NCBI GenBank assembly: GCA_002682825.1
Contig: NOKP01000005.1
Span: 930,001-994,000, forward strand
Direction of reading: 5' to 3'
Source: Neonectria sp. B-13
Taxonomy: Eukaryota > Ascomycota > Sordariomycetes > Hypocreales > Nectriaceae
Length of the DNA stretch: 64,000 bases
Part shown: piece by piece, positions 1-11,249 of the stretch
How the letters are laid out: each line of letters begins with the position of its first letter
Numbering within the stretch: position 1 is the first letter of the stretch
Notes under the pieces: model-generated
Seen by the model: only the letters and a program-made list of their open reading frames with translations
What the model was told of the DNA's origin: nothing
The model's database searches: none
Made by a program: the position numbers and the translations under genes

Positions 1-696
1 TCAATCCTTTGAATGCGTGCCCCGGCTCTGTCTCTAGCCCAGATAACAGAGATGCACTAACTTCCAGGCGTCAAACATTAACATTGGCTAAAATAATCAC
101 GTTGAACATACAAGAAACAGTACCAACCATCTGAACATCGTCCTGACTTCCGAAATACTTGAACTGCAGATGGCACATTACTTGAAATAATGTATCAGCA
201 TAAAGATAACTCTATATCCTCGCACACTATTAGATTCCAAGTTAAATCTCTCCTTTAAAGCTAGTGTATCTATAGACGCTTGGTGGTCAAGAAATCTTCA
301 TAACGCTATGGTGAACAGTCTCACCAAGACTTGCGACAGCGGAGTTGAATCAGATCGCATCCGCAGATCCACCATAATCTTAATTCTTAACTATAATAGG
401 ACTGGCATTCACAATCTTATCTAGCTTCATCTATGCAGAACGCTCACGTGCGATCTTTTCCTGGGCTGCACATTCACGTAACATATATCACCTACACGGT
501 GACCTGTTCCTTCTTGAAGTTGTGTCTGTGATTATGGTTAGGCAATGTGCGAAAGGAACATGAATAGCTCTGCTTACCCAAACTGAGTCTGAGTCTTCTC
601 GAGGAAGTAATCGCCGCAGGTAACTGGGGGGCTGGAAGACAACAGAACAGTCATTAGTCCAGGTCCAACTGACACAGTCATGGAGGTGATCACATA
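1..696. other. Intergenic, no supported gene
   Basis: I see no complete coding region here. The first ~60 bases read on the minus strand stay open in one frame after a possible acceptor, so the edge may clip an exon of a gene that continues to the left. This is too short to call. The rest is ordinary-composition non-coding DNA that includes the 3' flank of the oxygenase gene. Confidence 0.4.
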
Positions 697-1807
697 CTAC
701 TTTCTTAGCGGTCCCTGCATAACGACATTCTTGCGGCCTGTGTTGAAATAGGCAATAGAATAACGGTCAGGGCTCTTGCCCACGTCCTTGGCGCGAACTC
801 GGTGGAAGTTAGCCTTGAGACGGTCATCGGACCAAGCCACTGCAGGTACCAGTTAACGGAGAAGTCATACACGTCATGACTTTGGGAGGACCCACTAAGC
901 ATGTCGCCAATGTTGACGACAATTGGTCCAGTTTCGGCTGGGAGGGGCGTGAAGGTATCGCCGATGGCATGGTCATTGTGGCTTTTGCGGCCGGGACAAA
1001 TTTCTAGACCATCTTCACCATCCCTCTGGAAGAGCAGCGTCAGACACCCAACATCGGTGTGGTTTCCAGCTCTCCACGAGCCAGCAGCATTTTCAGAAGC
1101 CATATAATGGATCATGCGCATTTGAGTCAGGTTGTCCTGCGCTGTGACATCCATTGCCTTCATCAGGTGATCCTCGGGGAAGCCAAGGCCGATGGAGAAG
1201 CAATTCACTAATAGCGTGTTCTGTGAGATGAAGGCCATGACTATTCTTGGGAGGCTTAGGAGACTTACAGACTTTCTCGGAAATACCTTCACACTTGGTC
1301 ATGAAGCTCTTAGTAGTCGTGCTGAAGCATGGTACGTGCTCATCACTGGGCCAAGCAGAGTTGCGCTGAAGCCAGAAGGACTCTTTTTGGTCCGGGGTGC
1401 CGGTGCTGGGGCGGATTTGGGACTGAACGGCATGGTTAACAAGGAACTCGAAGCTTACACAGAATACAACATCCTAATGGGTCTTGTACAAGGTAATGAC
1501 TGCAATACCTTATATTCCCATCCATTGTTCGTCGTGATGTCGTGAGGAATCTCAGCCTTGACTTCCCGAGGTAGCTCAAAGAATGCCTTAGAGAGTGCAA
1601 ACTGGTTGTTGATCTCCTCAATGCTGATGCCGTGGTCCACAAGGGTAAAAAAGCCAGCTGTTTCAGCTGCCTCTACAAGTTGCTTAGTGATATCTTCTTT
1701 GCGAGACTCATAGTCTACAGTGAGGTTAGCGGGGTGAACTACAAGAGCATGACAAGAATCCTACCCTTGAGGGAGATAGCTGGCACCGGAGGTTTGATGT
1801 CGGGCAT
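697..1807 (-). CDS. 2-oxoglutarate/Fe(II)-dependent oxygenase (isopenicillin N synthase-like)
   Basis: The product is a non-haem iron oxygenase of the DIOX_N/2OG-FeII_Oxy superfamily, a group that hydroxylates, desaturates or cyclises small molecules using 2-oxoglutarate and O2. Five exons can be assembled. The ATG at 1807 opens with MPDIKPPVP. Exon 2 (about 1714-1509) carries the N-terminal DIOX_N signature 'GFFTLVDHGIS'. Exon 3 starts near 1422. The iron-binding HxD (His-Thr-Asp) is encoded at 1053-1061, the distal His at 802-804 and the 2OG-binding RxS Arg at 763-765, so the full facial triad is kept. The last intron (about 886-830) must be removed to join 'GDML' to 'AWSDDRLKANFHRV'. The stop is TAG at 697-699. 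The exon 3/4 junction near 1260 is the least certain. The gene appears intact, with no signal peptide. Its substrate cannot be deduced. It diverges from the DUF1275 gene across about 0.5 kb. Confidence 0.8.
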
Positions 1808-2072
1808 TGTGTAAGACTAGAAGGTGTCGAGATAAAAGTGAAAATGGGCTGGATGGACTTTGCAGTAAGATGGCGAGCTGTCTTGTTGCCTGGTTATGTT
1901 GGGATCTTGCGATTCCAGGTATCTAAGTAGATATACGGATGACGCTTTTTGAAGGATAGAAGGAGGAGGCGAGTGAACAACCGAGTCTAGTCTCGTCGCG
2001 GCTTCTGTGCGGATCAGCGGAATCAGACAAGTTCCATCTCGGTTGCTATCCTAAGATAATCAATCAGGTGCA

Positions 2073-2147
2073 CGGTCCGAGAACAGAAGCTAGGCCGATG
2101 CGATGGTTGACATCGCGATGGTTGACATCTAGCCGGTGCGCGGTCCG
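2073..2147. promoter_or_regulatory. Promoter block with two CGGTCCG sites and a 15-bp tandem repeat
   Basis: The divergent promoter between the oxygenase and DUF1275 genes holds two copies of GGTGC(A/G)CGGTCCGAG. Their CGGTCCG cores lie at 2073-2079 and 2141-2147. Between them is a perfect 15-bp tandem repeat (CGATGGTTGACATC + G/T) at 2101-2130. CGG-N-CCG is the palindromic style of site bound by fungal Zn2Cys6 dimers. The same core occurs twice in the GH3/transporter promoter. Binding itself is inferred. Confidence 0.4.
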
Positions 2148-2323
2148 AGGCTTTCCAGCTTAGCGTTTCGCGTTGCCGATCGATCGGTTGGTCGGCTACA
2201 TTCTCAATACTAATGTCTTAGCCTCAGACAGCCTTGTAATTTTTCCTAGTACAAAAGTTACTATATCATGTCCAGGTCTGTGAACGACGCAGTAATTGAT
2301 CGTCTTTGTGTTGATTGAAGAGT

Positions 2324-3303
2324 ATGATTATGGATAATTCTACGAAGAGTGGATCACCCTCATCGGAGGCAACGTCGTTGCGGACTGAATCACGACAACA
2401 GCGGCCTGATACGACATGTACACATGGAACCGATCCAGAAGAGGCTAGTTCAAAGTCCTCAGATGTACGACGTCGGTCCTTATCTTATCTTCTCGACGAC
2501 GTGAGCTTGTCCTGCGCCGACATTCCAATGCTGGCCTGCAGCTTCATCTCTGGGCTTATCGACAGCGTAGCCTTCAACGGCGGAACAGTTTTTGTGTCCA
2601 TGCAAACAGGTAATTTTATGGCTGAGATCCGGTCTGACTATGCACTCCCGTTTACTAATAGTCGTCTACCATAGGAAACACCATTTTCCTTGCCCTCGGC
2701 GCCGCCCATCTGCCAGCTGGACAACCGCTCCTGTGGTTGCGTGCTCTCGTCTCCCTCGCTGCTTTCTGGCTTGGCTGCTACTTCTTTTCCAGCTCACGCC
2801 ACTTCAATCCTCGGCGTAAAACAACGCTCGCAATCTCCTTCTTGATACAAGCCATCCTTGTATTCATTTCAGCATCCTTGAGCCAAACAGGCCTCGCTCC
2901 TGACTTCAACTACTCCAATCTTGATTCAAGCGTCGATCATAAGATCTCACAGAGCCGGGCTGAGAGCGATAGTAGGATGAATTATGTTGTTATAGCCTTG
3001 CTGTCATTCCAGGCTGCTGGCCAGATTGTGCTCAGCCGCACTCTTGGTTTCAACGAGATCCCTGCTAATGTGCTGACATCACTGTACTGTGATTTACTGT
3101 CAGATCACCAGCTTTTTGCACCCATCACCGCTAACGTGAAGCGCAACCGACGTCTTGCAGCCATGGTACTTCTCATAGTCGGTGGTATTGCGGGGGCCTG
3201 GCTGCAACGTAGTAAGGTGGGTATGGCTGGAGCCCTGTGGGTTGCTGGTTTTGTTAAGTTAGTCATGGCCTTTGCCTGGCTAGGATGGAAAAGCCAGAAA
3301 TAA
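2324..3303 (+). CDS. DUF1275 family integral membrane protein
   Basis: This is a member of the DUF1275 (YoaK-like) family of small multi-pass membrane proteins of unknown transport or permease role. Two exons are joined across an intron at 2610-2674 (GTAATT...CCATAG), which restores the family hallmark 'FVSMQTGNTIFLALG'. About 60 hydrophilic N-terminal residues precede the membrane part, which starts at 'MLACSFISGLIDSVAFNGGTVF'. Four or more later hydrophobic segments are visible ('ALVSLAAFWLGCYFF', 'AISFLIQAILVFISA', 'NYVVIALLSFQAAGQIVL', 'AMVLLIVGGIAGAWL'). The C-terminus ends with 'AWLGWKSQK'. I start at the ATG at 2324 because the preceding in-frame TTG at 2315 is not credible in a fungus; another ATG lies at 2330. 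The gene looks intact. Confidence 0.85.
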
Positions 3304-3890
3304 GGAACATATTGATGGGGCATAGTTTCTGTCTAAGTCTAGCGGTCTTGTACCGTCCATCTGATGGTGAGCTATAGTATCATGAAGTGTCGCCTTGGCG
3401 TCCAACAGAAAATATATGTTCTAGTCTCAGTCAGCTTTCCCCCGGTAGTAGCAGGGAGGTAAACTCTGCCCCCACCAGTTCATAATAGAGGCTGAAGTCC
3501 CCTTTCGGTTAAATAGACTAGTTGCTCACCTCTACATGCAAGGTTAATATTAGAGACTTAGCCATTGGGTCTCCCCTTAACTATGCATCAGACAAAAAGA
3601 ATATTCTACAGCGTCATGTTGTACTCTTGATACGGATTGCTAAGGATAGAAGCCAGTTCCCCATCCCTCCAATGCCTAGCTCACCCACCCTAACCGGGGC
3701 GATCCGAATCGTACGATCACTTCACCCCCGTGTAAGGCACACGATTTCAACCTTCAACAGGCCCCAGTCCGCAGGTCTTGCCCCCGTCCTACCGAGATAA
3801 TTGTCGGCGGTCCCCGACGACGGCCACAAAGATGGGTTCCAGTACGACAATCCCTGACGACGGCCACAAAGAGGGACAAACTGCCGCGTA
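3304..3890. other. Intergenic between convergent genes; short direct repeat
   Basis: This lies between the 3' ends of the DUF1275 and GH3 genes. No gene is seen. A 16-base motif (GACGACGGCCACAAAG) occurs twice near 3817 and 3855 inside a longer imperfect duplication (CCCCGACGACGG / CCCTGACGACGG). Confidence 0.5.
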
Positions 3891-6686
3891 TCATAGGCTA
3901 GTCCACGTTGCAGTTTTGTGTATCGTCAGTTCAGCCGTCAGACATATATCCGTGCTGCTCTGCCCAACGTGCACGCCGTAAATCCCTTTCTCACTCAGCC
4001 AGCATTCCAACCCTTCATCCCAGAAGGAAGTTGCCAAACGATCGAGCGAAATGACAACCTCATTCTCCTCATTCGGGTGCAGAAATACTTTGACAAAACC
4101 TTTCAGTTCCTTGACCGGTCGCGATATCGTGTTAGTTTTGGCAGGGGAGATGTAAAGCTGCGCGACAGTTGCCCCGGAGACTGTTCCGGAATTGCGGACG
4201 CTGAGTCGAGCTTCACTCGTCGAGATCTTTAGATCGGAAAAGGCAAATGTGGTGTATGATAAACCATGGCTGTTGATGCAACTTGTTAGTAACCATCGCT
4301 TCCGCGCTCAGCTCTCCTGGCAGTACTAACCCGAAAGGAAATGCGACACTCTTCCTTAGCTTCTCATAGTAGCGATACCCGACATAGACGCCTTCTCCGT
4401 ACACGGTACGGCCTCGCTCGCTCTCGAAGTTCAGGAATGCCGGTGTGTCTTCGATGGCATTGGGAAACGTGACGGGCAATTTGCCGCTTGGGTTTGTGGC
4501 TCCAAAGAGTACATCTGCGAGACCATTGCCGGTCTCATTTCCGCCGTACTTGTTCGTGTCAGCCTTTGAGCTCAGGGAAACCTGGATATCCCCCAAACTT
4601 ACCCACATGTGGACCTGGGTTGTCGTCTTTGAGACCCAGGGTTGCATGTTGACAGGTGAGCCGGACTGCGTGACGATAATGGCATCCGGGTTTGCTTGTA
4701 GCACAGCGGCGATGAGCAGTGACGTCGGGCCAGGCAGATCCATGTCTGGCCTGTCATACCCTTCGCTCTCCAATTCTTTCTAAAAACACCGGTCAATAAC
4801 TAGGCAAAATGCCTCTACCTCCTCAACTTACATTAAGCCCGACGCAAACAACGGTATACTTGCACCTGCTGGCAATCCTAGCTGCGTCTTCAATGGCCCG
4901 GTCTGCATCAACGACAGGCCACACTCCGATGCGACCAGCGCCGGCACCATAAGCTACTACTCCCTCCTTGTATATCTTGGATGTGGGCAAACTTCCAAAC
5001 CGTAAGAGGAGACCGTATTCCCGCCCTTCTTCCATGGTTAGAATTGTCTTCTCCTCGATGGTGCCCCGTCCGAAGAACGAATTGCCCGGCTTCTGGGCAG
5101 AAGTGTTGTCAATCGCCAGCTCGCCGTCGATGAACAGAGACGCCGTACCGCAGCAAGCGATTCCCCATTCGTATTTCTTCGTCTCGGACGGGCTAAATGT
5201 GCCCTCTATGTCGGCCCAAAATCGGGCCCCCAACCTTGGGTGTGAGTATCCCATCAGTTGCCAGGTAGAGTCATTGATCTCTACCTCGTCGATTACTTCG
5301 CGATCCTGGACGGACGGCGGTTCGGCAAAGAAACGCATTCGCATTTTTCCTGACTTTCCACTTGAACCCATGACTCTGTCCCCCAACAACGGGAGAAACC
5401 CCCAACTGTTGGCGCCAACCTCGTAATGGACGTTTACTTGGTTGCGTGTCCCGTTTCCAGTCAGTCGATCAACGATGCCTTGGTAATTGGTGATGGTATA
5501 GTACGACTCGAGCTGTGCGCTACCGCCGCCGCAGTAGGCTCCGTTCTTCATATTTGGCCCTATCAGCGCAATCTCATCAATATCAGGCGGGATCGGGAGG
5601 ATGTTGTTGTCGTTTTTAAGCAGAACGATACCATCGGCAGCCAGTCTGCGATTCACTGCGCGATCCTCGGGCGTGTCGCGTGCCGTCTCATGAGGCGAGA
5701 CACCTTCTATCGCACTGCACCTCTTCACGAGGTTCAATACATTGCGCGCGCGCTCATCCAGGGTCGCACGAGACACTAGTCTGGACGAGACGGCCAAATC
5801 AGACAAGATCCCCCTCAATCGCGGCGGGCCGGGCATCTCAAGGTCCAGCCCGGCATTCATGGCTCCGCTTATAGAGTACGTGCCGTACCTAGGATTTTAT
5901 AAGCATATATCGCCGTGCTTCACTACCCCTCGTATATCACGTACCAGTCACTCATGATCATGCCTTTGAAGCCCCATTCGCCCCTGAGGATACCTTGAAG
6001 GAGAGGAGTGCTCTCAGACACATGCACTCCATTTACCTTGTTATACGAGGTCATGATAACTCCTGGATTGCCGTCCTTGACGGCAATTTGGAACGGCAAC
6101 AAGTAGATCTCCCGTAGAGCACGGTCCGTCACTCGAACATCGACAGCCATTCGCTCGTGCTCCTGATCGTTTGCGACAAAGTGCTTCAGTGTGGATACAA
6201 TACCTGTCAACTGCGCGCCACTGATGTAGCTGCCAGCCATCTTGCCTGACAGGTACGGGTCCTCAGCAAAGGACTCAAACCCTCGCCCACCCAGTGGTGA
6301 CCGATGCATGTTGACCGTGGGGCCTAACCAAACATGTGCTCCCTTTGCCTTGACCTCGTGACCGATGATGACGCCGGCCTCACGGAGAAGTGCTGCATCC
6401 CATGTAGCACCCAGCGCAGTTCCGCAAGGGAGGCAGGCTGCTGGAACCCCGGCCGTAAATTTCGTGCCTCTCGCTCCATTAGGACCATCTGTGCAGCGAA
6501 TCGACGGTACATTGAGGCGTGGGATGTCGAAAGTATGCCATGCATCTTTGCCTGCAAGGGGATGTCTTCACGTCAGCACCATCCAGTTAGGATTCGAAGA
6601 GAACAGGGTAAAATACCAGACAACAGCCCAACTTTCTCGGCCACCGTGGCCTGGGACATGACGGTTTCTACGTCAAAAGTTGACAT
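3891..6686 (-). CDS. GH3 beta-glucosidase with PA14 domain, intracellular type
   Basis: This is a retaining beta-glucosidase of glycoside hydrolase family 3, releasing terminal beta-linked glucose. I read six exons. The ATG at 6686 gives [12 protein letters not shown]; an in-frame ATG at 6716 is an alternative. The order is: N-terminal (beta/alpha)8 domain, with '[14 protein letters not shown]', '[12 protein letters not shown]' and the nucleophile Asp in 'KGMIMSDW', where an intron follows; the five-stranded sandwich domain starting '[15 protein letters not shown]'; a PA14 insertion (about 5310-4970, '[22 protein letters not shown]'); the '[16 protein letters not shown]' region, restored by splicing a short intron near 4611-4555; and the C-terminal fibronectin III-like domain (about 4260-3891, '[14 protein letters not shown]', '[11 protein letters not shown]'). 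The stop is TGA at 3891-3893. No signal peptide is present, so a cytosolic role on imported glucosides fits. It diverges from an MFS sugar transporter and probably shares control with it. Confidence 0.88.
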
Positions 6687-7509
6687 TTTCTCGACCTGGA
6701 CAGCAAATGCTTTCATAAAGTCGAGGATTATGATAATCACAGATCCCAGTAAGAAGATAGAACTATCAAGGCATGTGAACGTGGGTTTTCTATCCGTCAC
6801 GAATTCAATGCCCAGGCTCCTATGACGGAACCATTGCAGTGGGTTCGACACACTGATAAGCCACGATCCAGAAAGGGGGTTGGAGATAACAGCACCCTAG
6901 CGCCAAGTCTTCGGTCCGGTTCCAACACGGACCGAATCTCTTCACACAAGTTCACAAGCCTATTAGCGCGCCTTCATTCGTAAGATTCAGATACGTGGCG
7001 GAGAATTGTGCGGGGTATCCTGATGAGCACCACCAGGTCCAGCCGTAAAAGCAGGGAATGTGCAAGGTCAACTAGTGTTAATGCTGCAGCTAGCCTTTCT
7101 GTTGGTTCAATTCAATCACTCAATCCGCCCCATGACCTATAGTGGCATAACTCTCTCTTCCTGTATCTCATCCCCTCCGCATCTCCCTAGTTGTGCAATT
7201 TGTTGAAGTCCATTGCCTAGCTCTCTATCAGCAGACTAAGCCCAGACCAAGCAAGTCTCGCTAGCGCATCGGTGTATCCTCTTTTCGGAAGCGTTATCTC
7301 TCATCCGGGTGCATGGACCGAGGAACGAAGACGCTGACATGACGGACACCTGTTTGGGTGATTAGATATCACGAACAGGTCTGTTGACGGCGATAAAAGG
7401 AACAGAAACGACCTCTTGTGGTGATTACTCAAGAAGCTTTGTTGATCTCCGCTTTTACCGAACCCTCAGCTGAAGTCAATTGCTTCGAACGAGAAACAGC
7501 GCCTTAATC
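6687..7509. promoter_or_regulatory. Shared divergent promoter of beta-glucosidase and sugar transporter
   Basis: These 823 bases separate the two start codons and contain no gene. They hold the inverted-repeat operator candidate at 6910-6936. Two-way control of a cytosolic beta-glucosidase and a sugar permease from one promoter resembles the yeast LAC4/LAC12 arrangement. The regulatory reading is inference. Confidence 0.5.
6910..6936. promoter_or_regulatory. Perfect 9-bp inverted repeat with two CGGNCCG sites (operator candidate)
   Basis: The arms TTCGGTCCG (6910-6918) and CGGACCGAA (6928-6936) are exact reverse complements separated by 9 bases. Each arm contains its own CGG-N-CCG half-palindrome. 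It sits about 225 bp upstream of the beta-glucosidase start. The layout is what a dimeric Zn2Cys6 activator would bind; no binding data are available here. Confidence 0.5.
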
Positions 7510-9281
7510 ATGGTTGGCATGAAGAAGAGTTCAGTTGGGGATATCCCCAGCAGCGAGCTGGCCGCGGTATGCGTTACTGGTCTTGAGTGGGCAACTTGAG
7601 TTCCTTGGCTAACATGTTACTGAAAGGTGCTCCCGACTGATTCGAAGCCTTGGTATCGCACCAGGCATCTTATTCTATTGAACCTGATCCTTTGCGTGCC
7701 ACTCATCAGTTCAAGCGCTGTTGGCTACGATGGTACGAGGCTACGACGGCCGACGGTCCTCATTTCTTACTAACTTCTATATAGCGTCCATGATGAACGG
7801 CCTTCAGTCGCTGACTCAGTGGAGAAGCTACTTTGATGAGCCAGACGCTGCCATCCTGGGCACCATCAACGCCGTGTACCCGATCGGCAAGATCCTAATG
7901 CTCTTCCCCGTCTCCTGGCTGGGAGACCGCTTTGGGCGGCGCGTGCCCATCATGATCGGTCTTGTCTGCCTCATTGCGTTTGCCGCGCTCCAGGCTGCGT
8001 CGCAGACCATTGCCATGTTCGTGGTTTCGCGTTTCTTCCTTGGCGCATCGACCATCATGATCGCACAGCCTTCCCCTATTCTTGTAACGGAGCTGGCCTA
8101 CCCCACGCATCGCGGCAAGCTGACGGCGCTGTACAACTCGTCCTTCTACATTGGCGCAATCCTGGCGGCTTGGGGAACGTATGGCACATTCAAGCTGGAG
8201 AGCGCCTGGTCCTGGAGGATTCCGTCTCTGATTCAGGGAGCGATGCCACTGATCCAATTGGCCTTTATCTGGGCCCTCCCCGAGTCCCCAAGGTGAGAAA
8301 GAGAGCGGTCCCCCTCTGAACTCTTTATACGAGCAGCTGTTGATTTGCATGTTCCAAGATGGCTTGTATCCAAAGGTCGAAACGAAGAGGCTCGCAGAAT
8401 CCTGGTCCAATACCACGCTGGAGGCGACGAATCGTCTGCGCTCGTAGAATACGAGATGCAAGAAATGATAGAATATATCGATGCCGAGGCAACAGCAAGC
8501 AGCGAGACGAAGTTCAAGGATATGCTTCGTACTCCCGCCAACCGCCACCGTACTCTTCTTGCTGTTATCCTTGGCTTCTATTCGCAGTGGTCTGGCATTG
8601 GTGTTGTAAGTAGCCAATATTCCATGATTGCAGCTACATGGCATATCTAACGTCATTTCTCAGGTTTCGTACTATCTAACCCTCGTCTTGGACACTATTG
8701 GCATCACCACGGCCAAGGAACAGACCCTGATCAATGGCATTCTTCAGCTCTTCAACTTTGCCGCCGCCGTTGGCGCTGGAGCGTTGATGGTCGACCGCTT
8801 GGGCCGTCGCCCCCTATTTCTGATCTCTGCCGTCGGTCTGCTGTGCAGTTACATCTGCTGGACGGCGCTCACGGCAGAGTTCGTGCGCACCGGTAACAAA
8901 ACCATGGGCCATGCTGTTCTGGGCTTCATCTTTATCGCCTACTTCTTCTTCGATATCGCCTGGACTCCAATGCTTTACTCGTACACCATCGAGATTTTCC
9001 CCTTCAGGCTACGATCTATGGGACTCTCCACTGCACTCATGACAGCTAACCTCTCTCTCGTCTTGGGCCAGTTCTCGAACCCTCTCGCCCTCGCTGCTAT
9101 TGGCTGGAAGTACTACATTGTGTTCTGCTGCCTCTTAGCAGTTTTGGTTGTCTTGGTTTACTTCCTCTTTCCGGAAACAAAGGGACGTACGCTGGAAGAA
9201 ATTGCTTGCGTCTTTAACGAACCGCCGAAGATCATTGGGGTTTCCACTGTTGAGCTTGCTAGCATCAAGGAAACAAAATAG
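7510..9281 (+). CDS. MFS sugar transporter (hexose/lactose permease-like)
   Basis: This is a major facilitator superfamily sugar porter of the plasma membrane. The short first exon is MVGMKKSSVGDIPSSELAA. Further introns lie near 7567-7626, 7731-7785 (inside 'AVGYD / ASMMNGLQ'), 8295-8360 and 8607-8664. The assembled protein shows the loop 2-3 motif 'GDRFGRR', 'PESPRWLVSKGRNEEARRIL' after TM6, 'DRLGRRPL' in the second half and the C-terminal 'PETKGRTLEEIA'. All of these are diagnostic of the sugar transporter family, and all 12 membrane segments appear present. It ends 'VELASIKETK'. It is divergently paired with the GH3 beta-glucosidase, suggesting import of a beta-glucoside, cellobiose-like or lactose-like sugar. 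The exact substrate is not readable from sequence. The gene is intact. Confidence 0.88.
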
Positions 9282-9949
9282 TTCCTAAGACTATGTAATA
9301 TGCTATTTAGCAAATAGTAATTAACCTATAGTATAAGATTGAAATATGCTAGTATTGTGAAAGGTAAAGTAGTCTTAAATTGATAAAGTTATAATAACTT
9401 AAAGGTATATAATAGAGATATAGCTGTGACTAAGAAACAGGTTGTAATGCCCCCTCTCTAGTAGGAGAGGTGGGGGCCTAGAAGTCTGCTTAGTCAACCC
9501 GCTGGGTACTCTTGTTCACCGTTTCCTTGAAAAAGTTGCGTCCCTCCTCCGGTTGGGATTATCACCCCAATCTGTGATGTGTTGAGCCCGACGCTCTGCC
9601 GCAATTGCATTGTTGACCCGTTCTCGTTTTAGGTCGTCTGCTCTCCTCCCTTAGGGCACCGACTGATGGGAAATAAGATACAAGGAAAACGCAAGTCAAG
9701 CCTCTGCTTAAGTGGTGCCCTCTGGAGGCAGCTTCAGTAGTTGCGCTTCACATTCGGCTGATAGAGCAGATGCATCTCGTTTGTCTGACTCAGACTCTGT
9801 AAAGTCTCCATTTCTATATCAGTCTGGTGCTCAGTTCCATTCCGTAAAGTCCTTTGAGGTGCTGCATCGAACGCTAACCTCCTACAAGTATTGATCCCGT
9901 CTCGTGACCTGCTAATTCCTGTTCAAGCAGCGGGTCGATAGGGATATAT
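9282..9949. other. Intergenic, AT-rich at its 5' part
   Basis: The first ~150 bases are AT-rich 3' flank. The remainder has ordinary composition. I looked here for the missing Rossmann-fold start of the SDR downstream and could not find a GxxGxxG-encoding segment. Confidence 0.5.
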
Positions 9950-10842
9950 TTGTCGTCCACGGCCTCTACCCCCCTCCCATTCGCCTCTCTACCAGACGAT
10001 GCCCTCAAAGCAGCCTATACCAAGCCCAGCATCCAGCGCTTCGTCTTCAGGCCTTCGTCCGTCGCAGCACTCATCTCATGCCCAGAATCAGAAGTACCGG
10101 CAATCAAGGTCACAACGGACACCTGGAGCGACGCCATTGTCAAGAAGGCCTGGGCTGAGCCTCCCTACGAGCCAGAGCGCGGCGTTTTCGTCTACGCCGC
10201 GAGCAAACATGAATCGGAGAAGGCGATTTGGAAATACTATGGGAAGAACAAGGCTAAGCGGCCTGATCTCGTTGTCAATGCTGGTATGATGTCTCACGCG
10301 CAAGAGTTTCAAGTCACAAATTCTCGGCTAAATTCATCTTTATACAGTCTTGCCAAACATGAACTTTGGAAAGACGCTTGACCTTGAGAAACAAGGCTAC
10401 GCCTCTACATCTGCGTTGGTCGTCGGTCTTTACAAGGGCGAACTCCACCCTTACCATAGCATGGCTCCCCCTCGTACGTCTTCAAAACATTGTTGTCTTT
10501 CTCCCTCGTCCACCACTAACCATGCCGGGTCGTGAAGAGTACTTCATCAACAACAGCGCCACCGGACGCCTTCATGTCGCGGCTGCCATCCACCCAGACG
10601 TCAAGGACGAGCGGATCTTTGCCTTTGCCGGGCGCTACAACTGGGATGCGATTCCGGCCATCTTTCGCAAGAATTTTCCCAGAAAGACGTTCATCGACGA
10701 CTTCCAGGGCGACGAGGATGCCAATGAGATCCTATCCCGAGCGAGGGCCGAGCAGTACTTGCGTGACCTAGGGAGACCGGGATGGGTCTCGTTGGAAGAA
10801 ACTGTCTTGCATAACGTAGAGGACCTCGTGGCAGAAGAATAG
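9950..10842 (+). pseudogene. 5'-truncated extended SDR (NAD-dependent epimerase/dehydratase type)
   Basis: The reading frame matches the middle and C-terminal two thirds of fungal NAD(P)-dependent extended short-chain reductases (dihydroflavonol-reductase or ketoreductase-like). It contains the substrate-domain region 'RPSSVAAL', the catalytic 'VYAASKHESEKAIWKYY' (YxxxK) and, after an intron at about 10285-10348, 'LPNMNFGKTLD'. A further intron near 10475-10539 leads to 'GRLHVAAAIHPDVKDERIFAFAG'. The frame has no ATG before the YxxxK region and starts after a TGA at 9905. The N-terminal nucleotide-binding motif GxxGxxG is absent, so the protein could not bind cofactor as encoded. I call it a truncated relic. 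Its otherwise clean frame suggests recent loss or a missed distant first exon. Confidence 0.65.
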
Positions 10843-11249
10843 GCGGCTTTGGCCAGTGGGATATTTATCTTACGTCCAGGCATTAGAGGTGGACATCTGT
10901 GTAGGGTATTATGGTCTAGATATTACCAAACCTCACCGCTTTGTTCGAGGATCAGATTTGATATAGAAGAAAGAAGACGCCAATCCGGCTGAGCGTGTCA
11001 CTTGAAGCAGCCATTTGAAACAGTTACTAGGCCACTACTTCGTCACGTTACGCCACAGATTGGGGGGTCTGTTGGTGACAGAAATGGCATCCAGGTTGGT
11101 TGGCCTCATACGAGCTCAGTACCATGATGAACGGGACTACCCTACCAATCTCGACTCAACCTAATTAATTTCCTTATGCAAACTTCGTAAATGAGTGATT
11201 CGAGTGAATTGAAAGTCGCTTCCACTGGCCCGAAATTCCAGGACGCATG
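10843..11249. other. Intergenic between convergent genes
   Basis: About 400 bases between the truncated SDR and the DUF7730-like gene, with no gene or repeat that I recognise. Confidence 0.5.
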
